Source of the DNA: Hygrocybe punicea
Lineage: Eukaryota; Basidiomycota; Agaricomycetes; Agaricales; Hygrophoraceae
Direction: 5' to 3'
DNA: 64,000 bases
Assembly (NCBI GenBank): GCA_963556145.1
Contig: OY744465.1
Location: forward strand, 868,001-932,000
Below are positions 10,535-22,554 of this stretch, one piece after another. Numbering within the stretch: the stretch's first letter is position 1; the number at the start of each line of letters is the position of its first letter. Below the pieces are notes generated by a model, which saw only the letters and a program-made list of their open reading frames with translations, was not told where the DNA came from and did not search any database. A program made the translations under genes and the position numbers.

Positions 10535-11500
10535 ACTTCCATGTTTGGCAACTCGAACCCGTTTGGGAAATCGGCAACTGCCGGTTGGCTTTCCCGCGCG
10601 AGTTCAAACATCGACTCGTTTTCAACAAGAACGCGTCAACGACGGGAGACGGGTGCAGAGGAGCACCCGAGGTAATTTCTGATTTTAACTTTTTGGTATT
10701 CTTTGCTAATTGTTGACCTTTTGCAGGTACCCCACGCCAAACACAGGCGAATCCGAACACCCATCACCAGAACACAACGTGCCAGCAAACAAAACGGAAG
10801 CCGACGAAAACGGCCTCCGTGAGGATGGCGGAAATGAGGCAGCGAGGCCACGAGGCCAGGTACGAGGATGTGCCAACGGCCAAGACAAGCTTCGACTCGT
10901 TGTTTTCAACAACGCGTCAACAACGGGAGATGGGTGCAGAGGAGCACCCGAGGTAAATTTCTGATTGTCACTTGTGTTCTTTACTAATTGTTGACCTTTT
11001 GCAGCTACCCCACGCCAAACAGGCGATTCCGAACACCCAACAGCAGAACACAACGCGCCAGCAAACAGAACGGAAGCCGACGAAAACGGCCACCGTGAGG
11101 ATGCCGCGAGGCCGGGTACGAGGATGCGCCAACGACCAGGACGGACGGCCGAGACAACCACGACGGCAACGACGAGGACAGTCGACGAGGTCACAGACGG
11201 CCGGCGAGGGGACGACGGGGCGGAGAAGGATAGCGACGGGACGACAGGACGACGGAGACGACAACGACCATCCGGAGGACGACGACAACCATCCAGGTGA
11301 CGACGAGGACGAGGACGGGGACGGAGACGCGGATGACGACGACAACGAGGACGATGACGACGAGGACGGGAACGACGGGAACAGGTACGACAGCGACGGG
11401 GACGACGGGGACGAGGACGGCGGAGACGCAGACGACGGGATGAGGACGACGGGACGAGGACGGCGGAGATGCAGACGAAGACGACGAGGACGACGGAAAC
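10535..11500 (+). other. Outward-reading module B of element 1 with a duplicated exon-intron unit
   Basis: An exon ending gcacccgag is followed by an intron starting gtaattt and ending ttttgcag at 10729. The exon-intron unit is then repeated: second intron about 10953-11004, ending ttttgcag, before an almost identical exon ctaccccacgcc. After 11145 the sequence becomes (gacgacggg)n, giving Asp/Gly/Thr/Arg-rich frames. Element 2 has one copy of the unit (53040-53160). Coding is uncertain because no clear ATG or recognisable domain is present. Confidence 0.45.
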
Positions 11501-11509
11501 GCGAGAGGT

Positions 11510-11760
11510 ATGTACATCCCACCCCTGCTCCCTCTCCCTCTCCCTATCCCAGTCCTCCTCCATCTCCATCTCCCTCTCCCTCTCCCTGCTGCCCTTCCCT
11601 CCTGCCTCCACCTTCCCTCTTCTCCCACTCCCACCCCCTTCTCCCACACCCATCCCCTTCTCCCATTCCCACCTTTCTCCACTCCCACTCCCACCTTCTT
11701 CCCACTCCCACTCCCACCGTCTTCCCACTCCACACCCACCTATCTTCCTCTCACCTGCCA
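11510..11760. repeat. CT-rich block of element 1
   Basis: This is a ctccctctccc and ccactcccac pyrimidine repeat. It is the partner of the GA-rich block of the left arm, but the two have diverged in repeat order. Confidence 0.8.
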
Positions 11761-14090
11761 TCTGCCCTTCACTATTTAATTAGGTATTTGGATAAAATAA
11801 TCATTAAATTTATGTCTATTTTAAGTAATAGTGAGGTTATATATATTGATTCCAATGGAGAATTGAGCAATATTGAATAGAAAAGCACAATATTCCAAGT
11901 GGGGTAAGTTCTGATTTTGTCATAGATTGTCATTGGGGATAAGTAGCTCCTGTAATGGCTGACTGATAGTAAAAGTAAGAGATTGTGCATTGTCAAAATA
12001 ATAAAATTTTAATTTTGCTATTCCCTGTGTTTTTAATAAGTGCATTCAAATTATATTACGTGGTACATTTATGTCATGTACAGGTTGAAAAATTTTGATT
12101 ACTTTATATGGCAGTTTCTGAATAAATATTGGCTTGAGCTGGTGTGGGCTCTGGCAATGTTTGGAACATGAAATACATGCAGGCAAAGTGGGATGTGATG
12201 CAAGCCTGTCGACCGACATGAGCCCACATTGCAGCAAGAGCTGGACGCTGGTCAACCCAATGCTGCAGGGAGAGCTGGGCCAGGGTCAACCCATTGCTGC
12301 AGCAAAAGCTGGGCGTGGCAACGCAGTGCTGGAGCAATAGCCAGACCCTGGTGAACCCAAGCCTGCCCCATCAGTGGGTCCAGGATCAACCCAATGGTGC
12401 AGAACGAGCTGTGCCCCTGGCAACCTATCCTGCAGCAAGTGCTGGACCTGGGTCAACCCAGTGCTGCAGCAATAGCTAGGCTGAGGTCAACCCAATGCTG
12501 TGGCAATAGCTGGGCCCAGGTCGACCTGGGGCTGCAGCAAGAGCTGGGGCCAGGTCAACCCAATCCTGCAGCAATAGCTGGCCCAGGTCGACCCAATGTT
12601 GCAGCAATAGCTGGGCCCAGGTCGACCTGGTGCTGCAGCAATAGCTGGATCCTGGTCAACCCAAGCCCTGCAGCAGGTGCTGGACATGGGTCCACCTAAT
12701 GCTGCAGCAATAACTGGCCCTGGGTTGACCCGGTGCTGCAGCAAGAGCTGGGGCCAGGTCAACCCAGTGCTGCAGCAATCGCTGGCTCCCGGTCAACCCA
12801 AGCCCTGCAGCAGGTGCTGGACCTGGGTCAACCCAGTGCTGCAGCAATAGCTGGACCCTGGTCAACCTACCCTGCAGCAAGTGCCGGGCCAGGGTCAACC
12901 AAGTGCTGCAGCAATAGCTGGATCCTGGTCAACCCAAGCCCTGCAGCAGGTGCTGGACCTGGGTTGACCCAATGCTGCAACAAGAGCTGGACCTGGGTTG
13001 ACCCAATGCTGCAGCAAGAGCTGGGCCCAGGTCGACCCAGTGCTGCGGCAAGAACTGGGACCAGGTCAACCCAATGCTGCAGCAATAGCTGGCCCTGGGT
13101 TGACCTGGTTCTGCAGCCAGAGCTGGGGCCAGGTCAACCCAATGCTGCAGCAAGAGCTGGGACCAGGTCGACCCAATGCTGCAGCAATATCTGGCCCAGG
13201 TCAACCCAATGCGGCAGCAATAGCTGGGCCCAGGTCGACCTGGTGGTGCAGCAACAGCTGGATCCTGGTCAACCCAAGCCCTGCAGGTGCTGGACCCAGG
13301 TCAGCCCAATGCTGCAGCAATACCTGGGCCCAGGTCGACCTGGTGCTGCAGCAATAGCTGATCCTGGTCAACCCAAGCCCTGCAGCAGGTGCTGGACCCG
13401 GGTCAACCCAGTGCTGCAACAATAGCTGGGCCCGGGTCAACCCAATGCTGCAGCAATAGCTGGGCCCAGGTTGACCCTGTGCTGCAGCAAGAGCTGGGAC
13501 CAGGTCAACCCCATGCTGCAGCAATAACTGGCCCTTGGTTGACCCGGTGCTGCAGCAAGAGCTGGGGCCAGGTCAACCCCATGCTGCAGCAATAACTGGC
13601 CCTTGGTTGACCCGGTGCTGCAGCAAGAGCTGGGGCCAGGTCAACCCAGTGCTGCAGCAATCGCTGGACCCCAGTCACCCCACCCTCCAGCAAGTGCTGG
13701 GCCCTAGTCAACCCAGTTCTGCAGCAACAGCTGCATCTAGGTCAACCCCAGCCTGCAGCAAGAGCTGGACTGGGGTCAACCCAGTGCTGCAACAATAACT
13801 GCAGCCAGGTCAACCCACATGGCTTGAACAGCTGGGCCTGGGTCAACCCAACCATCCTGGAATAGCTGCCCTGGGTTAACCGACTCCATGGCAGAGCTGA
13901 CACCAGGTTGACCCAACCAGCCAGCCTTGACCAGCAAGAGCTGTACCTGGGTCAACCTACCACACCACATTTCCCCAGCAAGTGCTGTCTTTTGGGTTAA
14001 CCTACCCCCCCAGCAAGCAACTGCGCTATGTGTACCTACCTTTTGCAACTATATCTGCGATTGGGTTAACCAAAACGACTGGGTCTACTG
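11729..14090. repeat. Right terminal inverted repeat of element 1
   Basis: Reverse complement of 6609-8970, including a 34 bp satellite array at about 12230-13810. It ends GGGTCTACTG at 14090, followed by the second CAAATGG. Confidence 0.9.
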
Positions 14091-14097
14091 CAAATGG

Positions 14098-15577
14098 GGA
14101 TCTGGATATGGATAAGGGTCTATCTACTACATGTCTAAACTAAGCAGTTCAACAGTCACGTGACCCACTACTACATCTGGCCCCTTCAAAACAAAGTGAT
14201 GTTGGAGAGGGAATATCCAGACCTCTCGGGGGAAGACTCAGGGGGAGTCGCAGCGGGGAGGGGAAAGCAAGGGAAACCCTGGAATGCTGACTAAGCTATG
14301 AACAGGAAAGGGAAAGCTAGCTAAGGGTCCTCGGGGTCCTAGGGCTAGCAGCACCTGCTGCAGGTACCCCCCTCCACAATAGTGTGTTCCCTCGCACACA
14401 TCTCCTGCCTCTGAAAATCTCATCCATATCCTCCACAAAACTCTGCCCAATCCTCTACTATCCTCACTATCACTGGGGCTAGTGCAGGTCCAAAGACAGG
14501 ATCAGGGTTGCCACGCAAAGGATGCATCATCTCGGTGAGCACCTCTAAAAAGGTCTTGTGGTTCAGGGAGAGGTCGAGGAGACTGTAAAATCATGGGTCT
14601 TCTTCTGATCCCCAGGCAAGTTCAGCGATCTGGCAAGTACAGGAGATATCAGATGGGAGAGCCTTGTTAAGGGCAAATGTGAAGCCAGTTCGAACTGGTT
14701 TGTAGTGCTGGGGTGGTGGTTCCTCTTCTATTGTTTGGGTACCAGCATCTACAAGTTGTGGGGGTGGTGGGACCAGTGGGGTAACTTTGGTGGGGGCTGG
14801 TTGGTGGGGGTGCTGTATGGCTGGGCTTGGGAAAGGGCAACGGGCATGACATTGGGGTAAAAGGTGACAATTGCAGTGGCGGGTGCTGCTCCATGGTCAA
14901 GCACCTGTACATAGATCTGAAAAATCACATTTATATATACTAAGTTGGGATACAAAACAGGGGCTGATGGTAGTGCTCATGTGGAGGGGCACCAGGGTGC
15001 ATTTGCAATGCATTTTGGGGTTTCATCAGGGTATGGGGCATCTGTGAGGCCACTCGCGGCGTGTTTTGGGGCGTGTAGGGGGCCTGGGGCATCTCTGTTC
15101 GCATTTGTGACGTGTTTTGGGGCATCTGCGGGGTACCTGGTGTCTGTGAGGCCATTCACGATGTGTCTCGGGGCATGTAATGGGTATGGGGCATCGGGTA
15201 GATCAATGAGTCACATGTCATGGGAGTAAGTCATTTTGCTGATCTTGAGTATGTGAATCAAAGGCAAGGGCTGTGCCAGGCTCTGCTTCTGGGATCATCT
15301 TTCCTGAAGCTGTACTTCCTGATCAATTGATGCCATGCCATTTGTATATCCTTATCAGTTATGAAAAAGGTAAAACTAGATACAGGTATAATACATAGTT
15401 GTTCTGTTCATGGCTGAGCCTGACTAGGATACAGTTTTTTTTCAACACGATATTTCTACTTGCCCAAAATCTGCACATTGTCACCGTATTAATTTGGATC
15501 ACACTTCGCTTATTCAAGCTATCAACACTCACAGCAGTTAGGGTGCGTGATATTCCATATTTTTGGCCACTGCTGCT
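14098..15577. other. Gene-poor stretch with a short tandem repeat
   Basis: About 14150-14200 contains cacgtgac and ctactacatctgg segments resembling TRIM LTR sequence, probably a relic. 14990-15210 is an imperfect repeat of about 60 bp around ggggcatctgtgaggcc, which gives a Met/Pro/Gln-rich frame on the minus strand. No gene was recognised. Confidence 0.45.
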
Positions 15578-16688
15578 CTAGCGATCTCCCCCTCGAGGCC
15601 AGAGTTTGATGTCTGACTGCTGCTCATATGTCCATCTGTGGGGTCCATAGGACAAGTCCTTGGTCTGGACAGACCACCAGTCGCCTGGCTTCTTGCCATT
15701 GTTAGAACGAGGCTTTCTGTCCATATCGAGGCTTGTTTGGAAATTGGATACATCCTTATTGTGACGTTTGCGACCAGATCGAAGCCAAGAAGATGGTGGA
15801 TCGGGGAAGTCGTCGGCAGGGAGGGCCCTTAGGAAAGACTGAGCACGACGGGCAAGATCAACAAAACTTTTCCTGAAGTCGTCATCACCAATACTATTGA
15901 TAGTTCCCCATGCCAGAAATGCTGATTTAGATAGACCAGAGGCATCAGTGTTGTCCACCAGGAGGTATGACAAAATCGGAACAATCCATCGGTACATTGC
16001 CAAACCTAGGAAAATCAGCCAAACATTTGAGTAGCGGTGTAAATAGGATTCCTACCTTTGAGACACTTGCTTTCTTGCCCTATTGAATGTTCCTGGTTTA
16101 CGCAATTCCACATATTCTGCATTTCATCCTCAAGTCCTGTGCCAAGTCCCATACATTACGAACACTCAAGCAAACATAGCAAAATTATTTTGACCTTTAG
16201 GGAAGTACTTCAGGAGGAGTTGATCCACCAAATCTTGATGTTTCTTTACAAAAGATCATGAAAGATCCACTTTAAATAGGAATAATGTTTTACCTTCTCT
16301 ACAGCATCATTGACTTCGGTAACTTCAGCCTTGTCATTGGATCCTAAGTTGAAAGGGAATGGCTCTTTTGCCAAATCATCAAACAAATCTTGCGGAAAGT
16401 CAGTGAAGTCTTGTCCACAAGCGATGTTGTTTTCTGGATCCTCAGAACAGTATCCATCGTTTGACGGATCGTCGAACAAATCCTGGGGATGATTAACGAA
16501 ATCTTGTGCACAAGCCATGTCAATAGAGTCGTTTTCTGGTTCTTGGAGCAGTTTCCATGAAACCCGTCGTTTGACATTTCATCGACGAAATCATGTCTGC
16601 AAGCCATGTCGATGGAGTTGTCAATGTCATTTTCTGTATCCCCGGAGTCATGAACCCCACCATTGGAGTCGTGACCATCGCAGGGCAC
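15578..16688 (-). CDS. Unrecognised multi-exon protein with an N-terminal tandem repeat
   Basis: Four exons join cleanly on the minus strand: from 16688 to 16294, then 16195-16243, 16056-16136 and 15578-16005, with 50-58 bp GT/AG introns and matching phases. The N-terminal part holds three related units built on QDFVNHPQDLFDD and PSNDGY-type segments. The rest includes LAMYRWIVPILSYLL and AFLAWGTINSI. I do not recognise the family. Near 16545 the first repeat unit and the following ones are in different frames, so either a small intron is missed or a frameshift has broken the first exon. The clean splicing of the other exons argues for a gene that is or recently was functional. The ATG at 16688 is the most upstream one in the first frame. 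Confidence 0.5.
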
Positions 16689-17170
16689 GGAAGCGTCCGC
16701 GGCTGGGGCAGCGCTTGCATGGTGTGTATTTGATCAATTAATTTGATATGTGATGTGAGGCTGTGCTTCTTGATCATGGAATGATGTGTAGCATGTGTTA
16801 TCCCTATAACTGGAGATAAAGATGTGGCTGCACTTCTTTTGCTTCTTTGACCTCTGATTCAGATGTTTGCACCTTATCAGTTAAGATAAGGTATTCCTGC
16901 ATGTTCTTTGTGTAGATAAGGATTTCCTGTGTGGTGTATGTGCAGATAAGGGTATTCCTGTGTGCTCCATATGCAGATGGGGGTATTGCAGTGTGGTTGG
17001 TCATTGTAGTTACAATGTGTGCTGTAGGGATTGTGGCTGGTGACAACATACTGCTATGGTTTGATCCAAATCCTTTTTTGGTCATGAAACTGCCCCCACT
17101 TGTCACATCATCACTCAGGGCCATCTGTGCAGCATTGGTCCTGGATGCATGCCCACTAGCTTAAAATCAC
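16689..17170. other. Intergenic, no supported gene
   Basis: A minus-strand open frame (16804-17124) lacks any recognised motif and overlaps gataagg-type repeats. Nothing else is seen. Confidence 0.4.
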
Positions 17171-17199
17171 CCAACCTAATTCACCTTAATTGGGATTGT

Positions 17200-17560
17200 G
17201 ACACCTGCCTTCATGATTTGAGTTGGGCACTCATAGATTTGGGTTGGACAAGGCCTAGGTAGTGTTGAGCTTTCTTCTGGACTGTTTTTTTGTTTTGTTT
17301 GTTCTGTGCCTGTTCCTTCCTTTTGTTTTCTCCTTTCACTGCTTCTTGTATTCTTTTTTCTCCTGCTGATAGCAACAAAGACGTCACTATAGTGAGCAGG
17401 GGCACTTGTAGTGGTTGTGCCTGGGTAGGCATGTGACCCAGTTTCCATGGTTGGTTCCAGTCAGTAGTAGTCAGACCTGATGTAGTAGTCAGCCAATCTT
17501 AGCCTTTCACCAGGGCAGTAAGAGCAGGTGCACAGTGAGAGAGTGTAGGTTCCATGCACC
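17200..17560 (+). mobile_element. TRIM-like element copy 4, 3' end fragment
   Basis: The sequence shows the T-rich 3' interior, a purine tract ending caggggcact, then an LTR starting TGTAGTGGTTGTGCC at 17407. This matches the 3' ends of copies 1, 2 and 3. The outer LTR end and the 5' part were not found, and the copy is more diverged. Confidence 0.65.
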
Positions 17561-19880
17561 ATATCCAGCTTGAGCAGGTTGATCCAGAATAAGGAGGTCT
17601 GGGGGGTTATGGATTACCTTTGTTATCTGATCATGATGCTCTGCACATTCCACAAATGAAAGACCATCAGACCACTGATCATTTTACAGGAATATTGAAA
17701 CATAAGTGTGAAGAAGATGTGGGCAATTGTCCAATGAGCAAATTTTGGTCCTAAAGTCAAGCCAGAAAGTAGAGAAAGGATAGTCCACAGGGAGCTCACC
17801 AGTGGGAGTAACCCCATAAGTGAAATCTGTATGAGATGTCTGGAAGATTTTTCCAGTTGTCATGAATGTAACAGCAGTCATGGCAATTGAGAATGAACAA
17901 GAGGAAATCCTGGAGGCTGCCCATGATACAATGTCAATGTAAAAGGGGAAACTCTGCCATACCAAGGGTTTTCAGTGGCAGGCCAAACACCCTTGGTATG
18001 ACCCATTTTTCCCTTTTGCCAATGTAACAACATGTGGGCCCTCACTAGGCCTTGCTTGAATTTTTTTCAGCAATGCCAGGTGGAAGTGACAGGCGTTGCA
18101 GAAGTGGCAGGAGTGGGTGCAGGATGAGAGAGTATAGGTTCAATGGCATGGGTTGTGGAGGCAGCAGGAGCAGATGCAGGATGATGGAGGTTCCATCACA
18201 GGAGCAGCAGTGGTGGTGGGTGGACCTGGTGCATGTACTTTGGAGGTGGTGGCAGCATGGACAGGTTGTGCATTCCCGGGTTTGACTTGAGAACTAAATG
18301 AATCATCAGGGAAAATAATGAAAAAAATATATCAGTCAACTCACAAGCACATGTGCCAGAGCAGCATGCCTGACAAATTGGTTTGGAATGTTTTGCAGAG
18401 GTCAGTGATACACAGCTCATGTTCCTAATGCAGAATCCTTCTATTTGACATCTAGCTTTGACATATTGTGATTAGCCTTACATCACAATTTTAATGTATC
18501 TTCATTGTGATGCAAGTGCAATATGCAAGTGATGCACATGATGTTTAATGTCTCTGCAATTTGATTTGAAACTCTGTGCAGATCTTTGCGACTCTTTGAG
18601 CCCTTCAGAAGCATATTTTGAACCTCTCCAACATCATCCATGCATATACCATTTACCCTAAGTCATTCCTATTCTGTTGGAGAGGGTCAGAGGTTGCTGA
18701 GGGGGTCTGGTCTATTTATAAGTTTAACAGCTTGGTGTGGAGGAAATCTTATTTCATTTTATTTATACCTCCACAGTCTGTTGCATACAAGGGGCAAACC
18801 ATGGTTGTCAACCAGCAGAGTTTAATGCATGGTCATCCTGAGAATTGCATGCCTTTATCAGTAAAAAAAGGCCTTCTTATATTTAACATATATCTGGCTG
18901 GAGCCCTGCCACTTCTATCTTGCCTTCAGGGCTTCACAGCTGAGACATTGTGTCAAATGAAACAGCTCCTGTAAAGATTATCTTTGTCTAAAATAGGCAG
19001 CACTGCAGCTGCTGGATGTCTGATGTCAGATACCACAGGATGAAGATGAGTATGCCCATGTACAGTAACAGTGGCAGGAGTGGGTGCAGGATGAAGGTGC
19101 ATAGGGTCCATCTTCCTGATGGTTCATCCATAACTCCTGTTTCTCCTGTGTGATCTCCCTAGCTACTGTATTGATACATCTCCAGATGCAATAACTTGTG
19201 ACTAGATCTGGGGAAGAAAATAACAAGACCATTAGTGGACACTTCTCTGTTTTATTCATAATAAAAAAAGACTTGCTCCAAAAACCAGCCCTCAGACTGA
19301 AAACCCAAAGATACCAATGAAATTGGTTATATGTGACTGCCTTCATGGGTGAGGTGGTCCATTTGGTGTTGAACATAGATGTATGGAACACTGAGATGTC
19401 TGCCTAACCCACGTTTTCCTTGAGTGTGTAGCCTTGCAGAGGAGGGATGCTCAACCTCAGGATTCCCCCAATAGAATGGACATCTTCAAACATATCATCT
19501 TGCAGTTGCAGGAAGATGAGCATTATGATGGGACACATGAAGCAGGATTCAGCAGGCTATGAATAAAATATTACTGTGTTGTAGACTGACTTGTCATTGC
19601 AGTGAGACTTGAGTAGCCTGAAAGTAATAAAGACAAAAATATTGGATTCCATCAGAAATCCAGGTTTGGTTGGAGTCACACAGCCATGTCAGAGTGCAGG
19701 AATTACAATCACTCACTGTGGAATGTCCCAGTTAATCAATGCACAGTCTTCCCAACTTAAATGAGTTTAATGACTGGCTTAAACAGGTTCATCTTTCTGC
19801 AGTCATTCTTCAAGTTCCTAATGTCTTCATTGAGTTTCAAATCAACCAAGATCACCATGGATACCAATCACCCACTTGAA
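17561..19880. other. Gene-poor region
   Basis: Only short unsupported frames are present. A ggcaggagtgggtgcagga-type segment is scattered several times (near 18105, 18165 and 19075). No function is assigned. Confidence 0.4.
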
Positions 19881-20574
19881 TCAGTCATGCAATCTGCTAA
19901 CATGTTGCTGGAACCACTGGCATTGGTGCTCAGGTAGAACACTTGCAAAGATGATGAAATAATATCCAGGGCATTTGTTGCCAGTGTCGATGCCAAGTAA
20001 TTGGAGCAAGATCACCATCACCAAATCATGCACAGCACTACATGCATCCTCACCATCTGATAGCAGACTTAGCAATTGGCCCACCCTTTCTGATATTGTT
20101 CCTCCCAACATCCCTTCCAGCCCCATTGTAGTCTCCAATCCACACTGTCACATAAAGGAACCAGTACCTTCCATTGGCAGATGATGCCATAGAATATCTC
20201 ATAGTTGGTAAACAAGATGTCCCTGAATCGTGTTCCATGAATGCAGTACACCAGGAGGTTTACGCCACCCTTCAGGTTGCATACAAGATTCTCCAGATTT
20301 TGCATGGCTTGTTCCACTGATACCGATCCATGTTCTCCCTCATTCAACCCGCTGTGTCCCAGATTCTTATGGGTGACCCATTGATCTCTACCCTGTGCCC
20401 CACATTTTCAAGGGTGCATCCAAGGGCCTCATTCGATACATGAGTAATCTTGCTACCTGAAATCATGTTAATGAAGGAACTCTTCCTGGTGCCTGTTTCC
20501 CCGAATACCAAAACATTTGGTATATTTTCATTCAGGGCTGAAATTGATGGCAACGATACCCCTGGTGATCCCAA
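19881..20574 (-). pseudogene. P-loop GTPase-like (AIG1/G-domain) relic
   Basis: The minus-strand frame starting 20574 has NVLVFGETGTRKSSFIN (Walker A with Arg where the last Gly should be), a switch-like Thr region and DTAG (G3) near 20347. After DTAG the frame shifts by one base and continues as NEGEHGSVSVEQAMQNL. It shifts again near 20130 into a frame that ends at 19881. These small cytosolic G-domain proteins are common in Agaricomycetes. The mutated P-loop plus at least two frameshifts make it a pseudogene, unless the indels are sequencing errors. Confidence 0.75.
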
Positions 20575-21019
20575 ATTCTTCTCTGTATCATCAGGGCAGC
20601 AGCTTGCACTTATTTGTGACTAGTCCTAAAATAATATTTCTTGGACCAGATTTGGTGCACCAAGATCTCACAATTTATAGGCAGCACCACATGCTTCTCT
20701 TAGCAAGTGACCAGTCATTGCCAAAAGAAATGGTATGGGAAGCACTTATTGAGATTAAAGCCAAGGTAAGAAGACAGAACCAGATTGATGGCAGTCTAGA
20801 ACTAAGATACCTGTTTGACAGGGTGCAGGAGAAAAGTTTGTGTCTACAGCCAACAGGCTAACAGAGGAAATCAGCTGAGTGGTTGGAAGACCAGCCTCAG
20901 GAATTTCAGCAGATTGTGATCAGTTCTGTTGTGTCAATTGGTCAGCTGGCTCTGGAGTTGGGCAAAAGCTTGAGGATAGAAACCTAGCTTCAAAATATGC
21001 AACCATTGAAGTCTTGCAA

Positions 21020-21410
21020 TAGTCATTCAGAGTATTATGTAGTGAAGGTACAGGAACATTGTCCTTTAATACTCATTCTGTGTATTGTGTAGTGAAGTAC
21101 AGGTAAGTTGTCCTTTAATACTCATTCTGAGTATTACTAAAATGTAGCAAAGGACAGCTAAGTTGTCCTTAATACTCATTCTGAGTATTACTCAAATATG
21201 GAAATTTTTTCACTAATATTATTGGCTTACAGATCTCACACCTCAACAATAACAAGGTGTGCTATTATGAGCTGTGAACATTCAAACATTGTCCTTTAAT
21301 ATTCATTCTGAGTATTACTCAAATATGTCCATAAATACTCGTTCTGAGTATTACTAAGTAAAGGACAACTAACTTGTCCTTTAGTATTACTCAAATGACC
21401 AACAGTAGTC
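21020..21410. repeat. Tandem repeat around ATACTCATTCTGAGTATTACT
   Basis: About five imperfect units combine gtcctttaat, actcattctgagtatta and gtaaaggaca segments. Each unit contains a short dyad (actca-ttc-tgagt). It abuts the inverted-repeat element at 21421. Confidence 0.7.
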
Positions 21411-21420
21411 ACATGCAATA

Positions 21421-22063
21421 ACCTGCCTGATCAGGAAGTAGACTTAGAATGCATTGTATTGAATCTCATAAAATACTGTAGCAATTTATATTGTTTGAGA
21501 GAGAGAGATTAGTTATTTTATGAGGGTTGGTCTCTGCTATATTTACTTTTTGGTGTTTTCAGTGTTATAGGCAAAATATCAAATATTAACCAGTCAACTT
21601 GCATGGTTAATAGCTCCACAAGGAATGCTCAGGTCAACATGGATTTATGGGAAAATCTGTTCCACTTCTCAATGACTGGAAGATCTCATACCAGGACTTC
21701 ATGGTTTTGAAGGAATAATACATATGTAATTGATGTTTACTGATCGTTTAGTAAATGTTATCGAATACCCCTGGAGATAAAAATTCATGAAATTCTGGTA
21801 TGAGATCTTCCAGTCATTGAGAAATAGAACAGATTTGCCCATGAAGCCATGTTGACCTGAGCATTCCTTGTGGAGCTATTAACCATGCAAGTTGACTGGT
21901 TAATATTTGATATTTTGCCTATAACACTGAAAACACCAAATATTTTCAGAAAGTAAATATAGCAGAGACCAGCCCTCATAAAATGACTAAACACACACTC
22001 TCACATAATATAATTGCTACAGTATTTTGTGAGATTCTTAGTCTACTTCCTAATCAGGCAGGT
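21421..22063. mobile_element. Inverted-repeat (MITE-like) element of about 640 bp
   Basis: Sequence from ACCTGCCTGATCAGG at 21421 to about 21710 returns as its reverse complement at about 21785-22063, ending cctaatcaggcaggt. A spacer of roughly 75 bp lies between. The arms differ by several bases and small indels. No perfect target duplication and no gene were found, so the superfamily is unknown. Confidence 0.75.
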
Positions 22064-22160
22064 GCATACCAGTCCATCATACAAAAACAAAACCTATTTG
22101 TGACAAGCTTTTCTGAATCTGCTGTAAAGAAGAGTGCCAGCCAAGCTCAGCAGTTAGTAG

Positions 22161-22329
22161 GGGGTTTCACACATCCCCAACTTGGCCTCAAGTTGCAGAG
22201 TTTCATATAGGCAATTCTGGTCAAGTTGGGGTCAAAGTTGGGAGACTGCCCCAACTTGACAAAAAGTGCCTAAAAAGATCATCAAGTTGGAGTTGAAGTT
22301 GAGGCCAAGTTGGGGATGTGTGAAACCCC
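22161..22329. mobile_element. Small inverted-repeat element (169 bp)
   Basis: It begins ggggtttcacacatcccc and ends ggggatgtgtgaaacccc, with about 36 bp inverted arms (ccaacttggcctcaagttg) and a ccaacttgac-rich middle. No clear target duplication is seen. Confidence 0.7.
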
Positions 22330-22554
22330 TTAATGAATCAGGATGCCTATATATATAGTCAAGCTAAGATGATGGAAGAAGCACAACTCCGACCGTCCAA
22401 ATTGATGGTCCTACACAGTCCCATCAAGAAAAAGGAGGATCATGTAGCAGAACAAACAAATAGGCGGCGCCTCGGGACTTACCGTTCGGAAGTAATCATC
22501 CGCACTGGAATTTCAGTGAATATATATTTATTGCATGTCAAGGACATCCGGTCA

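Larger units (their letters stand above)
6609..14090. mobile_element. Foldback-like element 1 with long satellite-bearing inverted repeats
   Basis: Left arm 6609 to about 8970 is the reverse complement of about 11729-14090. Mirrored positions sum to 20699 throughout the arms, so there are no length differences. Only a few base differences were seen by eye (for example ATTGC/ATCGC near the tips and ccaggtcc/ccatgtcc near 8015). From the tip inward each arm holds diverged satellite units, a 34 bp satellite array, an AT-rich segment of about 450 bp and a GA- or CT-rich block. Between the arms lie (gacgac)-type repeats, two outward-reading modules with conserved introns, and an AT-rich core. Flanks carry a perfect 7 bp duplication, so the whole unit inserted as one piece. 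No transposase was recognised, so it is either non-autonomous or of an unknown type. The structure resembles foldback transposons of animals. Confidence 0.85.
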
